Below, in pieces: positions 11,210 to 21,600 of a stretch of DNA of 45,747 bases. The DNA lies in the NCBI GenBank assembly GCA_025266875.1, contig JALLLT010000097.1, positions 1 through 45,747 of the forward strand. Direction: 5' to 3'. The position numbers and the translations under genes are program-made. Under the pieces are notes generated by a model. It was not told the DNA's origin, made no database searches, and worked only from the letters and a program-made list of their open reading frames with translations. The stretch is from Fennellomyces sp. T-0311 (Eukaryota; Mucoromycota; Mucoromycetes; Mucorales; Lichtheimiaceae). Position 1 is the stretch's first letter, and every line of letters starts with the position of its first letter.

Positions 11210-11474
11210 TAAAATAATTTTTAGTGAATAGAGTGTGAAAAATGACGTCGAATGGTATATAATACATCGCGTTTGGACTGTTAGTTAATATTTTAAAAAA
11301 TAATGCAAAAATATTTTACTGGGATTTGAACCCAGGACAAAATGGTTGAAAGGCCCGCGCTCTAACTATCATGCCATATATATATAACAAATATTATATA
11401 CCACAGGATTTTGACAGACCATAACTGTGACTGCGTGACTGTACTTTTTGACGGCTGACGCTAGTTTGGACTTG
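11210..11474 (-). repeat. Merlin right terminal inverted repeat
   Basis: Inverted counterpart of the left repeat: CGAATGGTATATAATACATC, then the tRNA-like sequence in minus orientation, then (TA)n, then the outer segment ending at about 11474. It diverges from the left repeat by scattered substitutions. Confidence 0.8.
11326..11384 (-). other. tRNA-like sequence inside the Merlin right repeat
   Basis: On the minus strand it reads GGCATGATAGTTAGAGC, then CCTTTCAA (a possible anticodon-loop-like stretch), then CTGGGTTCAAATCCCAG. This copy has a perfect 5-bp T-arm with the canonical TTCAAAT loop and a B box. A T-run follows downstream, as a pol III terminator would. The acceptor stem is not formed. 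Confidence 0.65.
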
Positions 11475-11492
11475 ATCCCCTCTCTTCTTACA

Positions 11493-12833
11493 GAATTTGA
11501 AGTGGGACCAGAGGCGTGACAAGGAGTCCTTTGATGTGAACCCCCATCTACCTACAGAGCAGCGGCAGTGACTCGCCGCATTGGAGCGCAAAATATCCAA
11601 GTTCGCATTTTATGCAATCCAGAGAGAGCTGGCACATTATAATGTAATCAAAACCGAAATCTGTCGCTGTGCAGTGAAAGCTACCTACGAAATTCCTTGC
11701 TGCCATATGCTGCCAAAGGATGGTGAAATTCCATTAAGCCTAGTTCCACGCCGGTGGCATCTCTACCCCCAGGATACTGCATTAGAAGGTATATTTATTT
11801 GTGCTTTGCACACCACATTACGTAAGTTACTTACAAAGTTTAGTAGGTGTTGTGACCGAAAGCGAGCCAAGTATCTTGGCAATTAGCGAGCCATATGTTG
11901 CTCCTAGTCTGCAGACTCAAATTGAAGTAGAACTTGCTCGGCTTAATAGCTTGTTGCATAGATTTACTGATCAGCAGCAACATGCAACGCTATTGAGCCG
12001 CTTGAGAGCAATCCAAGACAACCTCTTCATGGATTTGAAGGACCTGCAACCGCCAGAGGCCAAAAAAATCATTGATCGCAGCAAGAAGCGGGAGATGATA
12101 GCTTTGGAGCACCAAGAAATGGAGAGCCAAAAGAAAGCGAAGACAGCTCTTGGATTTGAAGCTTCACAAATATGGTACGTATATATATATTCGATGACAA
12201 ATAACATTTCTTGACTAATTTTAATTTAGGAATGGCAAAAAGAAACTAGAAACTGGTCAAACTGAAATTTCATCAGCTGCCAGTGAAAGCCGTTTAATGA
12301 TACCTCCACAAGCTTCAAAAGCTGGTGATATATCATTAATAGACATGGTCAACCACTTGATCCCTCGCTCTGCTGTCGAAATGGTGCATAACCCTGTTGG
12401 TGACGGAAACTGTGGCTTCCGAGCTCTTGCAGTTGCACTTGGTGAAGACAAAAGCGCGTACAGATCAGTAAAGATGAGGATGCGTAGCCATTTCCACTCA
12501 AAGATATCAAGCGACTACCAGAATTATGACCTTAGTCGCATTGACGCCATCTTGGATCCCGCCAAAAATGAATGGTTCTGCTCACCAAAATGCTCCCAAA
12601 TAGCTGCCGATACGTTCAGAGCGCCAGTAGCATTATATGGAGACCACGTCACCCTTTTCCTGCCTCTGCGCACTAATCCACTTGAAGCAATGCGTACTCA
12701 TCCCATTGTCTTGCAGCTGCAGCACGCACATATCATATTCATCAAGATAAAGCAAGATACTGATATTGAGTGGCCACAAGTAGGCTTCTCCAATATACCC
12801 GAATACTCGTACCCGACTCGATACTCGGCATGA
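11493..12833 (+). pseudogene. MULE transposase C-terminus fused to an OTU protease domain, truncated at both ends
   Basis: It begins at a splice acceptor (TTCTTACAG, exon from 11493) right after the Merlin repeat, so the DDE core is lost. The remainder has a SWIM finger (CRCAVKATYEIPCCH), a helical/charged linker with introns near 11791-11846 and 12175-12229, and an OTU domain. The OTU signature is GDGNCGFRALA, with the catalytic Cys codon at 12411-12413, followed by KMRMRSH and a late His-containing strand (VLQLQHAHIIFI). OTU proteins are cysteine proteases that usually remove ubiquitin. An in-frame TGA lies at 11569-11571. The last dozen codons (about IPEYSYPTRYSA) are hAT terminal sequence, so the C-terminus is chimeric. 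It shares its architecture with the gene at 22666. Confidence 0.8.
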
Positions 12834-12849
12834 CGAGTCGGGTACGAGT
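12805..12849. repeat. perfect 16-bp inverted repeat in the hAT subterminal region
   Basis: ACTCGTACCCGACTCG (12805-12820) is exactly inverted at 12834-12849, with a 13-base loop. More GACTCG words follow up to about 12910. Subterminal clusters like this are transposase-binding sites in hAT elements. That role is inferred here. Confidence 0.8.
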
Positions 12850-13149
12850 CGACAGATACTTGACTCGTTGTGTTTTCGAGTTTTTTTGAAATACCCGACT
12901 CGACTCGGCCAGTTATATGTACAAGATAATATATATTGGTGGATGCATCCAGGATATATAGCAAATAGAAAGTAATGTATAGCTGCATTTGATAATTAAG
13001 CTTTATTTACAGAGTGGTTACTAAAGGCGTGTGTCAGTGTTATTCAGTGTTATTCATGAATAGACTTATTCATGCACAAAGGCAAGGTGGTCATAAAATA
13101 AGCTAGAAGGTGAAAAAATTTATTTTTGTAAAAAAAAACACTTTCTATC
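12850..13149. other. hAT 3' arm, non-coding
   Basis: AT-rich sequence between the subterminal repeats and the transposase stop. It contains a duplicated GTGTTATTCA word near 13037-13055. No gene is seen. Confidence 0.5.
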
Positions 13150-14493
13150 TCAAAGCGAATCTTGGAATCTCTCCCATGACTCTATCACCATCAACTCCTG
13201 CAAGACACGAGGATCCAAGCGGTTCCAGTTGTATGGTAGCCAGAGACGCGCTGACGAGAAGCAACGCTCGGACGGTGTGGACGTTGCAGGAATGGCCAAG
13301 TAATGGCGAGCTATCCGGGAAAGGTTTGGCCATCGGGCTGCGTTGCCCTTCCAATACTCAAGCTCGGCAGCCTTGGCCTCTAGTCGAGGCAGCATATTCC
13401 GCTCTACAGCGTAATCTTCAAGCTCGTCCAATGCCTCAGTCTCCATTCCGTACTTCTTCATCAGCTTGAGAACTGCTTCTGTGTTCTCGTCATCTGCCGT
13501 GGGTCGAGGTCGGTAATCGTCGCGCCAGCGGATCTGCACAGCCTTCTTGCCGAAGGCAACCCATTGCTGCTCCCAACCAGAAGATGCCCACCAATGGAAC
13601 TTTAGACGCGGATCCATGGCTGTCGCGATGGCGTAGACATCGGTATCGTCAGTCTTGACATAATATCGCTGGAGCTTTTCCTTGCCCACACGACAAGCAA
13701 ACGCGACGTCTGGAACGTTCTCCTCTGTCTCTTCCAGATGATCGATCAACGAATTGTATTCAATGATCACCTTGTTGATTGTTGGATACTGACTGCCAGA
13801 CACGCCCCTGGTGACTTCCTCGAACTTCTTCAGAAGGACAGCGACCTGCTCCAAGTACTTCCAGTCGTCGTCGTCCAAAGTGCAAGCACTCATGTCTCGG
13901 AGGTTGGCGGCCACAGTGGAGTCATACGGTGTATGCAACATCAATGCACGGTCGATCATTGTGTATGTTGAATTCCATCTGACCCGTACGTCGCGAGAAA
14001 GGATCAATGGTTTGCACCCATGGATTTCACAGAAACGAGAGAACTGACTCCTTTTTTGAACGGATGCTCTGAAAAGATACGTATCAGTAACGCTTTTTCG
14101 CTATTAATAATAATGTACCTTATTTTCACGATGCCTTTGCACAATCGCTTCAACGCAGTGGGTCTGGCAGGCTCCAGTCTTGTATCGAGCGTGGCTTCCG
14201 CATCATGGGCTTCAACAATTTCGTCAAGGTCCTCTTCCCCTTCATCATGGTCCGGTGCTGGCGCGGCGATACCAACATCGAGGATTTGTTGAACGGACAA
14301 GTTAATGATATGACCGAAGCAACTGATCCGGTGGATGAGTGCACGGAAAGGCAAGCTACATAATATAGTGTTAGGAAAGCTTTTTTTGGATATCATGATA
14401 ATGCTTACCCGTTTCTGATTGAATAGTCTTCGAGGTGATCTGCCATCTTCAGCATATTGGATGCGTTATCGGTGGTGATCACTGCGCACCAGG
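13150..14493 (-). pseudogene. hAT transposase, N-terminally truncated, three exons remaining
   Basis: Exons 14493-14409, 14355-14119 and 14068-13150 are joined by introns of 53 and 50 bases (14408-14356 and 14118-14069), GT-AG and in frame. The first readable exon has VITTDNASNM, where hAT enzymes have a catalytic Asp. Next come CFGHIINL and then ASVQKRSQFSRFC and VRWNSTYTMIDRAL, typical hAT core words. The C-terminus has the hAT dimerisation signature: ARHYLAIPATSTPSERCFSSA, then NRLDP and ELM. The BED-finger N-terminus is lost at about 14493. I saw no nonsense codon in the remaining exons, so the damage looks mainly like truncation. Confidence 0.85.
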
Positions 14494-15005
14494 TGAGGAA
14501 TCCCCTACTAGGAAGGTAGGGGATTCTTAAGAATCTTTTGTTGGGGGATAAGACGCAGCTCGTACCCCCGGTTTCCAGAGTGAAAGCTGCATGGAGAACT
14601 GCATAATTGCTTGAAAAAGATGGATGCGGTGACTTTCTGCATGTTTCTGCACCAGCATGCAGAGTGCTGTATAAGCAATTTGTAATTTTTGTGAACGACC
14701 AATTTTATTTTCAGAAATGGTGCTGATGCAGCAATGTTGAAATGGAATGGAGGAGAAGTCTTTAACAAGCGGTGTTGAGTTTACAAAGGGTAGTCAATAT
14801 TTCAATACCATGAGAAACTTTAAAACTGGTGCCTTATATCGGCAATCCGACGCACATGGTGCATCAGCAAGAAAAAAGGAAGTTGGATGCGTTGTAGTAT
14901 AGCGTCACGCATTGTACGAAAAGAAGTATACACGACTCTAGCACATATTGGTATTGTGCTATTGAAATAGTGATCCGTGTTCCTGTACACTTTACATATA
15001 TAGAA
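14494..15005. other. no recognisable gene; hairpin at the hAT breakpoint
   Basis: It starts with a perfect 11-bp inverted repeat (GAATCCCCTAC at 14498-14508, inverted at 14516-14526, 7-base loop). The rest is AT-rich with only short frames. The 166-residue minus-strand frame that covers the next stretch has no family pattern and overlaps a promoter region, so I do not call it. Confidence 0.5.
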
Positions 15006-15014
15006 GAGCCTAAT

Positions 15015-15235
15015 AAAGCCAAGACAGCAAAATGCACGGTTCACGTTGCACATGACGGTCCATAACAAATTAGTAACCAATTGTAATGCAATGCTGCCAA
15101 GGCAAACACTGCTGTGTTGAGACTTAGTCGCTATGACGGTGCCAAGACAGATCGATATGAACTTGCCAAGGTAAACGGCCATGGTGATGTAGAAACGGTG
15201 CCAATGATGCTGCCAAGACGAATGACCAATGTGGC
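15015..15235 (+). repeat. TGCCAAG(A/G) motif cluster upstream of a transposase gene
   Basis: GCCAAG words occur near 15016, 15090, 15139, 15162 and 15210, with a variant (TGCCAATG) near 15199. All are in the same orientation, in about 220 bases. They lie upstream of the TATA box at about 15281 (CTATATAAG) and the ATG at 15342. They may be subterminal or promoter binding sites of this tnp2-like element. Confidence 0.5.
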
Positions 15236-15280
15236 GAAGCATAATGGGACATTTTTTATTATTCGTGCATTGACGAAAGA

Positions 15281-15289
15281 CTATATAAG
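15281..15289 (+). promoter_or_regulatory. TATA box of the tnp2-like transposase at 15342
   Basis: CTATATAAG lies about 60 bases upstream of the start codon. Its spacing resembles the TATA boxes of CACTA copies 1 and 2 (about 70 bases). Confidence 0.5.
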
Positions 15290-15341
15290 AAGAATGTTCG
15301 AGCAGTAGGTATGGTATCAAATCGTACCTACCGTTTCTAAA

Positions 15342-16095
15342 ATGTCAACAAGATCCTATATGTGTTACTGTGAACTTTGCCGAGGCAGAAACCCCAATGG
15401 GGCTATTGTCAACCAGCGAACATATAATGAACACCAGCGTGCCAGCGCCACCAATGCCATTGCCACCATTGTATCGACTCGCGTTGATAATGGTATGCCT
15501 GAATTCATGCGAGTGTTGATGGCAATCTAACTTACCTGTATTCCTTCAGATGGTGATACTACCATGATGCATAGTGAGCCTGACGACGATGATTTTGGTG
15601 AGCCTGCACCGATGGTTGTCAATGGTAGGTTCATGTAAGCTAAATACCGAAGCAAAACATTCATACCAATTTATAGAAGAACCACCGGTCCAAACATTTG
15701 ACATTCGCGATCCTGGGATCAGCGATCAAAATGAAATGAACGAAGCCGTCGATGTCGAGTTCGGGCACGCAGTTGAGGATGATGAAGGTTTGTGAAATTA
15801 ACGGATCTGTAGAGGAAGCAAAGTAGTGTTGACCGCAAAACGTTTAGATCAAGAAATTGTAGACGGTACCAGCCTTCGGGATCATATCCCTGATTCGCTG
15901 TTGTTCGTCTTCGCTTTCCTTGTATTGTTCCAATTGTATCACATATCCGAGAGAGCTGCCGTCATCCTCATCGGCTTCTGCGTATCTTTGATCCATTCCC
16001 AATCGAGAGATTTGTTGCCATCCGTGCCAGAAACGATCACCAGTCTGCGAAGATGGATCGGCTTCACCCGTCTTACCAAAGATCTCCGCATGTAC
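15342..16095 (+). pseudogene. tnp2/CACTA-like transposase N-terminus, cut by the CACTA copy 1 terminus
   Basis: Four exons (15342-15492, 15550-15624, 15677-15787 and from 15848) with introns at the same places as in CACTA copies 1 and 2. The N-terminus has the same Cys pattern (CYCELC...NPNG...TYNEH) as the other copies (CTCDQC...NPNG...TYQVH), probably a zinc finger. The third exon is acidic. The fourth has a hydrophobic block (FAFLVLFQLYHISERAA) and reaches IGFTRLTKDLRMY. There it is interrupted by CACTGGGCAAAATTGGAATA, starting at 16096. The rest of the enzyme is not found on the far side of copy 1. It is a third, more divergent family member; the part seen has no internal stop. Confidence 0.8.
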
Positions 16096-17373
16096 CACTG
16101 GGCAAAATTGGAATAATCCTGCGATAAAAAATAACATATTATACTACGTGATTATCGATAATCGCGTACATAATTCCGTACTCTTTGAAGTCAGGATTAT
16201 CCTAAGACAAGTCTGATTTATCGATAAAACCAGATTCAAAAGGTCAGGGGTTATCCTAAGGAGCGGTGAATGGGGGGATCTATGGGTTTTACGAAAACGG
16301 CAGGTATACAACTTTAACTTTAATCTTGGTGTAATGGCGCGGTACATCAAAGCTGTATGGAAGGTTTCTTTTTGTGTAAACGTATACAGAGACACCGTTT
16401 TGGTACACGCGTCGTTTATTTCGGAAGAGGCAGGGATCGTCTCATTTTTGGATTCGATACGGTTATTAATTTTAGCAGCAAAATTGGCAAAATGGTGGTA
16501 GCAAATTATGGTTTTAGCAGTATAGCATTTTTATTATCAGAACAGATGAATGGTGCTATTTAATTTCTATGGATCTATATAGTGCAGGGTAGTCCGATGT
16601 GAACGGCGATAGTGATAACTGCAGAAAGTATCAGAAATCCCGAACGCAACGGCATGGTGATGACTAAGGTGTGAAAGATTCACCTTGGAAAGCAAACGGG
16701 TACCGCGATAGCAACAGTGTGACAAGTGATATTGCTGTCAAGGTAGACTGCGTGGAAACCGCCAAAGAAACAACTACTACAAGGGTAAGGGTTAGAAAGG
16801 ATTGCCATACAGCAAAAGGAGAAACGTACCTTCTGTTTGAAACAATACCCGTGTGGCAGATCTGTTTAAAAAGAGTTTGTTAATCACCCTGCAAATGAAG
16901 TTTGTAAATCGCATACCTTTATAGATTAAGCTGCTGAAATGGAGAACCCCGGTGGCAGTGCAGACAAAGTATAATGTGAGCTAACGTTATAGGAGGAAAA
17001 CTTACTACAACCGATAGTTTGCTTCGTTGAGGGTAATATGATAGAAAGGAAAGCACAACAGGAAGCACTAGAGCAAAAAGTGTTGGTGATTACATTGATA
17101 AGAATAGCGAAAGTAGTGAGTTACCTGGACTTCCGGTGTAATAGTGGTGAAAAGTAGAAAGAGAGACGAACTCAATGTTTAGCTGAGCGATGCCTTTTTT
17201 ATACTCGTTGAGATCACGGTCATGACCGAAAACGTCCTTGCCGGTATATATAGAATAAGTGTACACAATATAAGGTTCTTCCCGTTCTTTTATCGGTTTT
17301 CATCTTATCGTACGCATCTAGAAACCATCATAACGTGTATTGTCGCAGTGCACAGTATTTACCTGTATACTAG
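16096..17373. repeat. left terminal arm of CACTA copy 1
   Basis: It begins with the 20-base terminus. ATAATCCTG near 16117 is inverted as CAGGATTAT at about 16191-16199, so the end can fold back. The word GATTATCGATAATC near 16149-16162 is a perfect 14-base palindrome. GTTATCCTAAGG recurs nearby. The inner part (about 16560-17150) has no gene I can support; it should contain accessory-gene regulatory sequence. Confidence 0.6.
17245..17252 (+). promoter_or_regulatory. TATA box of the accessory gene
   Basis: TATATATA lies about 120 bases upstream of the ATG. The matching position in copy 2 has CATATATAAATA, although the surrounding sequence has diverged. This supports a conserved promoter. Confidence 0.5.
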
Positions 17374-18567
17374 ATGTCCAACAACAGTAACAGCAACAAC
17401 AACAACAGCACCCCCCAAATGCCTGGCTTTGAGCAGACGCGCGCTTTGCAGGCCAACAGAGCTGCGCTCTCCTTCAATCAGCGCCTGAATGAGTTGAAGG
17501 ATGAAAACGCTGAACTTAGGGCAAGGCTGGAGCTCGTCGAAGCCACTATCGCGAGAATGAGCAGCGTAATCGCCGGTCTATCTGCTCAGCCAGTTGCTAG
17601 TGAGGCCGCTCCAGTCGTGCCCCTGAACAAAAAGCAGCTGCGCGAGAAGTATGGCAGTGCCAAGAAAAAAGCTGTTCGCGTAAGATAGAACATGGAAGGA
17701 ATGTGATATATGGTCCAATATTTATCGCGCTTACAGGATTACGTCCACGAGAACATGAAGCTGCTGATCGATGGCTTTGACTTTGGCGTCGATTACCGGG
17801 TGAGCCCCAACAAGGAAACCCGTAAGGAGGTGATTGAGTGGGTTCGCCTGCAACCTGGCAGTGTGGATGACGCCAAGTTCATCGACTCAATCATGAAGGT
17901 GTACTACGACACCTTGAGCAGAAAGTCAGGTATGACAGCTGTGGAGAACGATGTCGATCTGCAAGAAGGCCGGCGAAACACGCGTGTGACAGACGTATGT
18001 ATCGAAACGAAGATAGCGTTAGCAGTTTGTAACGCGTATGATTTTTCATAGAAACTCAAGGCCCGCAGAGATGCTCGCCTCGCACACGCCACTGCCCTCG
18101 AACAGGAGTATCCTGGCGGGGAGACTGTGCTGGTCCGGGAGTGCATGTCTCCCGAGCTCAGTGACGAGGAAAATGGAGTTGACGTGATGCATGTCTTGGC
18201 TCCGAGATTCCGTACTGTCAAGGTAATAGGCAGACTATTTTCTCCGGCAAAAAAGGTTTATTTTCCTAAAACGAGGGAGTAGGTCAAAAGGTATCTTGAT
18301 ACACTTGATGAGTACGTGAAGGCCTCGAAGAAGCGCAAGCACCGCTCCAGCAGCAGCAACAGCAACAGCAACAGCACCGGTGATGACAGTGTGGTGATGG
18401 AAGGTGCTGGGGAGGAGCAGGAGGAGCCTGTTGTTGTACATGTGCCGATCCGTACTGGCACCGGTACCGGCAAGAAAAGCTACAAGCGTTTTGTACGCAG
18501 ACATGCTGTTTCTAACAGCGAAATGAGCGGTCAGCTGGCAAGCACCCTCCCTGACTGGGCTCTTTAA
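17374..18567 (+). CDS. CACTA accessory protein, 339 residues, coiled coil plus basic C-terminal region
   Basis: Four exons: 17374-17679, 17737-17994, 18052-18222 and 18283-18567. The introns are 57, 57 and 60 bases, GT-AG, all phase 0. The start is Asn/Ser-rich. Residues about 30-70 form a heptad-like helix (LNELKDENAELRARLELVEA) suited to dimerisation. A central block follows (YVHENMKLLIDGFDFGVDYR, then PNKETRKEVIEWV), then a charged block with CMSPELSDEE. Next come a Lys/Arg cluster with poly-Ser/Asn (SKKRKHRSSSS), likely a nuclear localisation signal, and the end STLPDWAL. The order and ends are conserved in copy 2. I do not recognise a named domain. By position it recalls TNPA, the DNA-binding second protein of plant CACTA elements. 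That function is inference. The gene converges on the transposase, with 78 bases between the stops. Confidence 0.8.
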
Positions 18568-18645
18568 AAAAAAAAAAAAAAAAAAAACAATTTTTATCTT
18601 CCTGTTCCAAAGCAACAATTTTTTTGGGGGTCAACAACTTTTATT
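18568..18645. terminator. shared 3' region between convergent stops, with poly-A tract
   Basis: Only 78 bases separate the accessory stop and the transposase stop, including an uninterrupted run of about 20 A. The same place in copy 2 (43622-43728) also has A-rich and T-rich runs. Both transcripts must end here or overlap antisense to each other. Confidence 0.5.
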
Positions 18646-21600
18646 TTAAACGGTGATCCGTTTTGGTAACGGGATGACGACCATCTTCGCCTCAGCGGGA
18701 TCTATTTGCAACCCGTGTGGAACGACGGCAACTTGCGAGTAGATGCGGTGGACGGGAATAATACAGTGGCGGGTTTCAGGCATGTACTGTGTGTGCCATT
18801 CCTCAAGGCTACCAGCGGAAAAGTGCTGTCGGGAAGGTGGAATTGAACGATACCAGCGGACAAAAGCAAGGTAGTGGAATGTTTCTACACCATCGACGAC
18901 AATCGACGACCGGAAAAAGTACTGCACACAGCCAGGCCACGCAACTTGTTGAGGAACCTGTCGCTCATCGTCTTGCCAGTAGATCACCTGAATGTGGGAG
19001 CCACGCGGCGTCGTTGCTGTTGCTGACCGGTATGTTTGGCCGAAGATCTCAATGGTCCTGAACTTTTGAACCCTTCTCATTGCAAACCGTCGTCCACGGA
19101 TAGCGTCTTGCTGTCGAGAGATACCAGCTTCGTTGGTGCCATAGGTCGCCCAATAGTACTGCAGCAGAAGCTCATAATGGCCCTCGTTCAGGTTTGCTTC
19201 AATTCCATCGGTCATGGAGGCGGTAATCGATGGTGGCATTGGTTCAGTGCCGGTCAGGTTGACGTCGAGTGGTGGATGCGTGGAGTACTCAAGGAAGGCA
19301 TCGTAATTGAAGGTATGCGCATAGTGTTGTTGGGGTCGACGTCGAGATTGACCAGCAATCTCCAGCAGCATATCCAATTCAGCCGAAAATCCCTGGAAAC
19401 GGCTAGCTTGACGCTGGACAAAGTCCACAGCACCGGTCTTCTCGACAAAACGCTTCATGAAGGTGAGCTCGAAGCAGTCCTTTTGGTTGGTCTCGGCATC
19501 TTTCATGAACCCGTTGTATCTTTCGAACGCGAAAATCCAAAAGCTGTAGATCGTGGCGTGATCTTGCAAGGACTGGTACAGATGGAGATGGAGATGCATG
19601 TTCGGGGTGACGGAATATTTGCCATACAGGTGCTCGCAACCAGTGACAAAAGCGGTAAACTTCTCGTGTGCCTCAACGATGTCAGTGTCCATGATCCGGT
19701 CTTGACAACCAGGCGGCAAGCATCGACAAAGAGCATCCAATGCTCGTAGCAGTTGGGTTGCAAGACAGACTGCAGTACATATGGCGAGTATGCCAGGGTC
19801 CAGGCTCTCCAGTCATCGGCCTTCATGAAAGCGAACTTGCGTTGGATTTTACGCTGCAACGTCGGCATCCCAGGGGGCAAGATGATACGGTCGGCGAGTG
19901 TTTGCATATCCGTAAGCACAGATTCTGTCAGGATACCTTCGTTCTTCCAGATGCTAACCATTCGGGAAGGTGTGCCGATGAAAAGGTTGTGCATTGGATC
20001 GATCACTGTGCCACGGATGAGATCAAAATAGCCCAGGCGATGAAGCTGCGACCAGCGCGTTCCATTTTCCCTCTCAAGATTGTATCGTGCTGCCTGGGTT
20101 CCCGCTGCCAACCAGGCCTGGGCGGCAAGGCGATTGTCTTCGTTTCTACGCATGCGTTCGGCAGGGATGTCGGCTCCGGTGTATATCATGTTGTGAGTGT
20201 CAGGATCCGTGACAAACTCGCGATAACACTTGTTGCATGCGCGTGTGCTTGAGTGGGCGGTAAAGCCACAGACCTTTCGACTGGCAGGGATATCACAGGC
20301 AACGTTCAGCAAGGCTGCGCGCACTTCGGTACGTCCAGGACATTGCGCAGTTTTCATAGGTATGCCGTTGTATAATTCCTCTAGTTCATCGACTAATGGC
20401 TGGAGGTAATTGTTGATCTCATAGGTGCTTGGTTCGCGTGGTCCCGGCATGACACCAACAAGGATGACGTTCTCGACGTTGAAACGTTCGGTGCGAGGCA
20501 AATTGTTGACAGTGAGGTATATGGCGCCAACAGAGTATCCACTGTCAAAGGGTGCAAACCAATCGATATTCATTGTCAACAGCAAGGATCGGTCGTGATC
20601 AACAAACGTAATTCCATCCCGGTCTTTAATCTCCTCCCACATGGCGCCGTGGTGAATGTCTGAAGCATATTCACCCAAGTATGGATTCTCACGCCATTCC
20701 AAGATCTTTTCCTCAAAGCTGCCGCGCATAAACAGCTTCTGGAGACTTGCCTTGACCGAATAGTATGCATATTGCTTGAATGGTGTTCGGCGAGTTCGGC
20801 CCTGGCGGTTGGTGGATCTTTTGAAGAGCTGGTTACCGCATACATCACCGTTCAAGTGGTCTGTCGCGCAATTGTCCGGTGCAGCATCTGGTGGATAGAT
20901 TGCGTGACACTTGGAGCAGGCGACATACATCTCGATTGGGTTGGTGAGCTCGTTGAAGCCGATTTGCGAACGGATGGTGGCCAAGGTAGTGGGGAAGTTG
21001 AACTCTGGGAGATGCAATGCGGTAACCAACATAATCACGAAGCTGATCAAGGTGCTGGCAGTGCGTTCGGATATATGGCGAAGTTGGAACAACACCAGGA
21101 AGATGAGGATAAAAAAGATGGGTCGTGGAATGCTATCACTGAAGCGAGTAGCAGGTTCCAAAGGGTTGGCAGGAGGTGAGGCAACATCATCGTCTAAAGT
21201 ATTGTTTGATCAGGTTACTGTGGTCTAAATTCATGCGGTGTAGCTTCTCAACAAACCTTCGGAGTCATCGATCAGCTCGTTCAGATCGTTGGCCATCTCC
21301 ATTCCTGGATCAATCTCGACCTCGGGATCTACAGCCACTTGCTCATGGAACACCTCTTGGGGTAGTGGTGCCTGGTTAGGCACAATAGCCGCGCCTGGCA
21401 ACTCATACGGTAAAGTGTCTATACGTTTTTTTTTTATCAGCAACCAAACTTTTTGATCTTGCTTTGCGACATACCATTGCTACCGTTTCGATCGTCTACA
21501 GCCATCGTGTCTTCAGCTTCAATATCATCGGCAATATCATCGACACCGTCAAGAAGCATATCATAGTCGATATTCTCGGCATGCGCAGCTATACACAAAC

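Larger units (their letters stand above)
9485..11474 (+). mobile_element. Merlin DNA transposon with long terminal inverted repeats
   Basis: The left end (from about 9485-9495, AAGTCCAAACTAGCGTCAGC) reappears inverted at the right end (up to about 11474, ...GCTGACGCTAGTTTGGACTT). The match extends inward over roughly 260 bases per side, with small differences. The single gene is a Merlin transposase. The left flank is the Tc1-like element and the right flank is a MULE gene, and I see no matching 8-9 bp duplication. The element's surroundings have therefore been rearranged, or the two ends derive from different insertions. A second, near-identical left end begins at about 45409. Confidence 0.85.
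12795..14493 (-). mobile_element. hAT element, 5'-truncated
   Basis: It consists of the hAT transposase C-terminal two thirds plus its 3' non-coding arm. The arm has CGAGTC/GACTCG repeats, including a perfect 16-bp inverted repeat at 12805-12849. The 5' side stops at about 14493 beside an unrelated hairpin. The other terminus is missing, so no 8-bp duplication can be tested. Confidence 0.7.

Noticed and set aside
14820..15320. 166-codon minus-strand frame.
   Set aside because: It overlaps the promoter motif cluster of the transposase at 15342, is rich in Cys/Ile/His without any domain pattern, and has no splice or promoter support.
18565..18600. Poly-A tract at 18568-18590 as evidence of a retroposed gene.
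   Set aside because: The gene keeps its introns and the tract lies between two convergent stops inside a DNA transposon, so retroposition does not fit.
19036..19749. 237-codon plus-strand frame.
   Set aside because: It is antisense to the well-supported CACTA transposase and has no family pattern.
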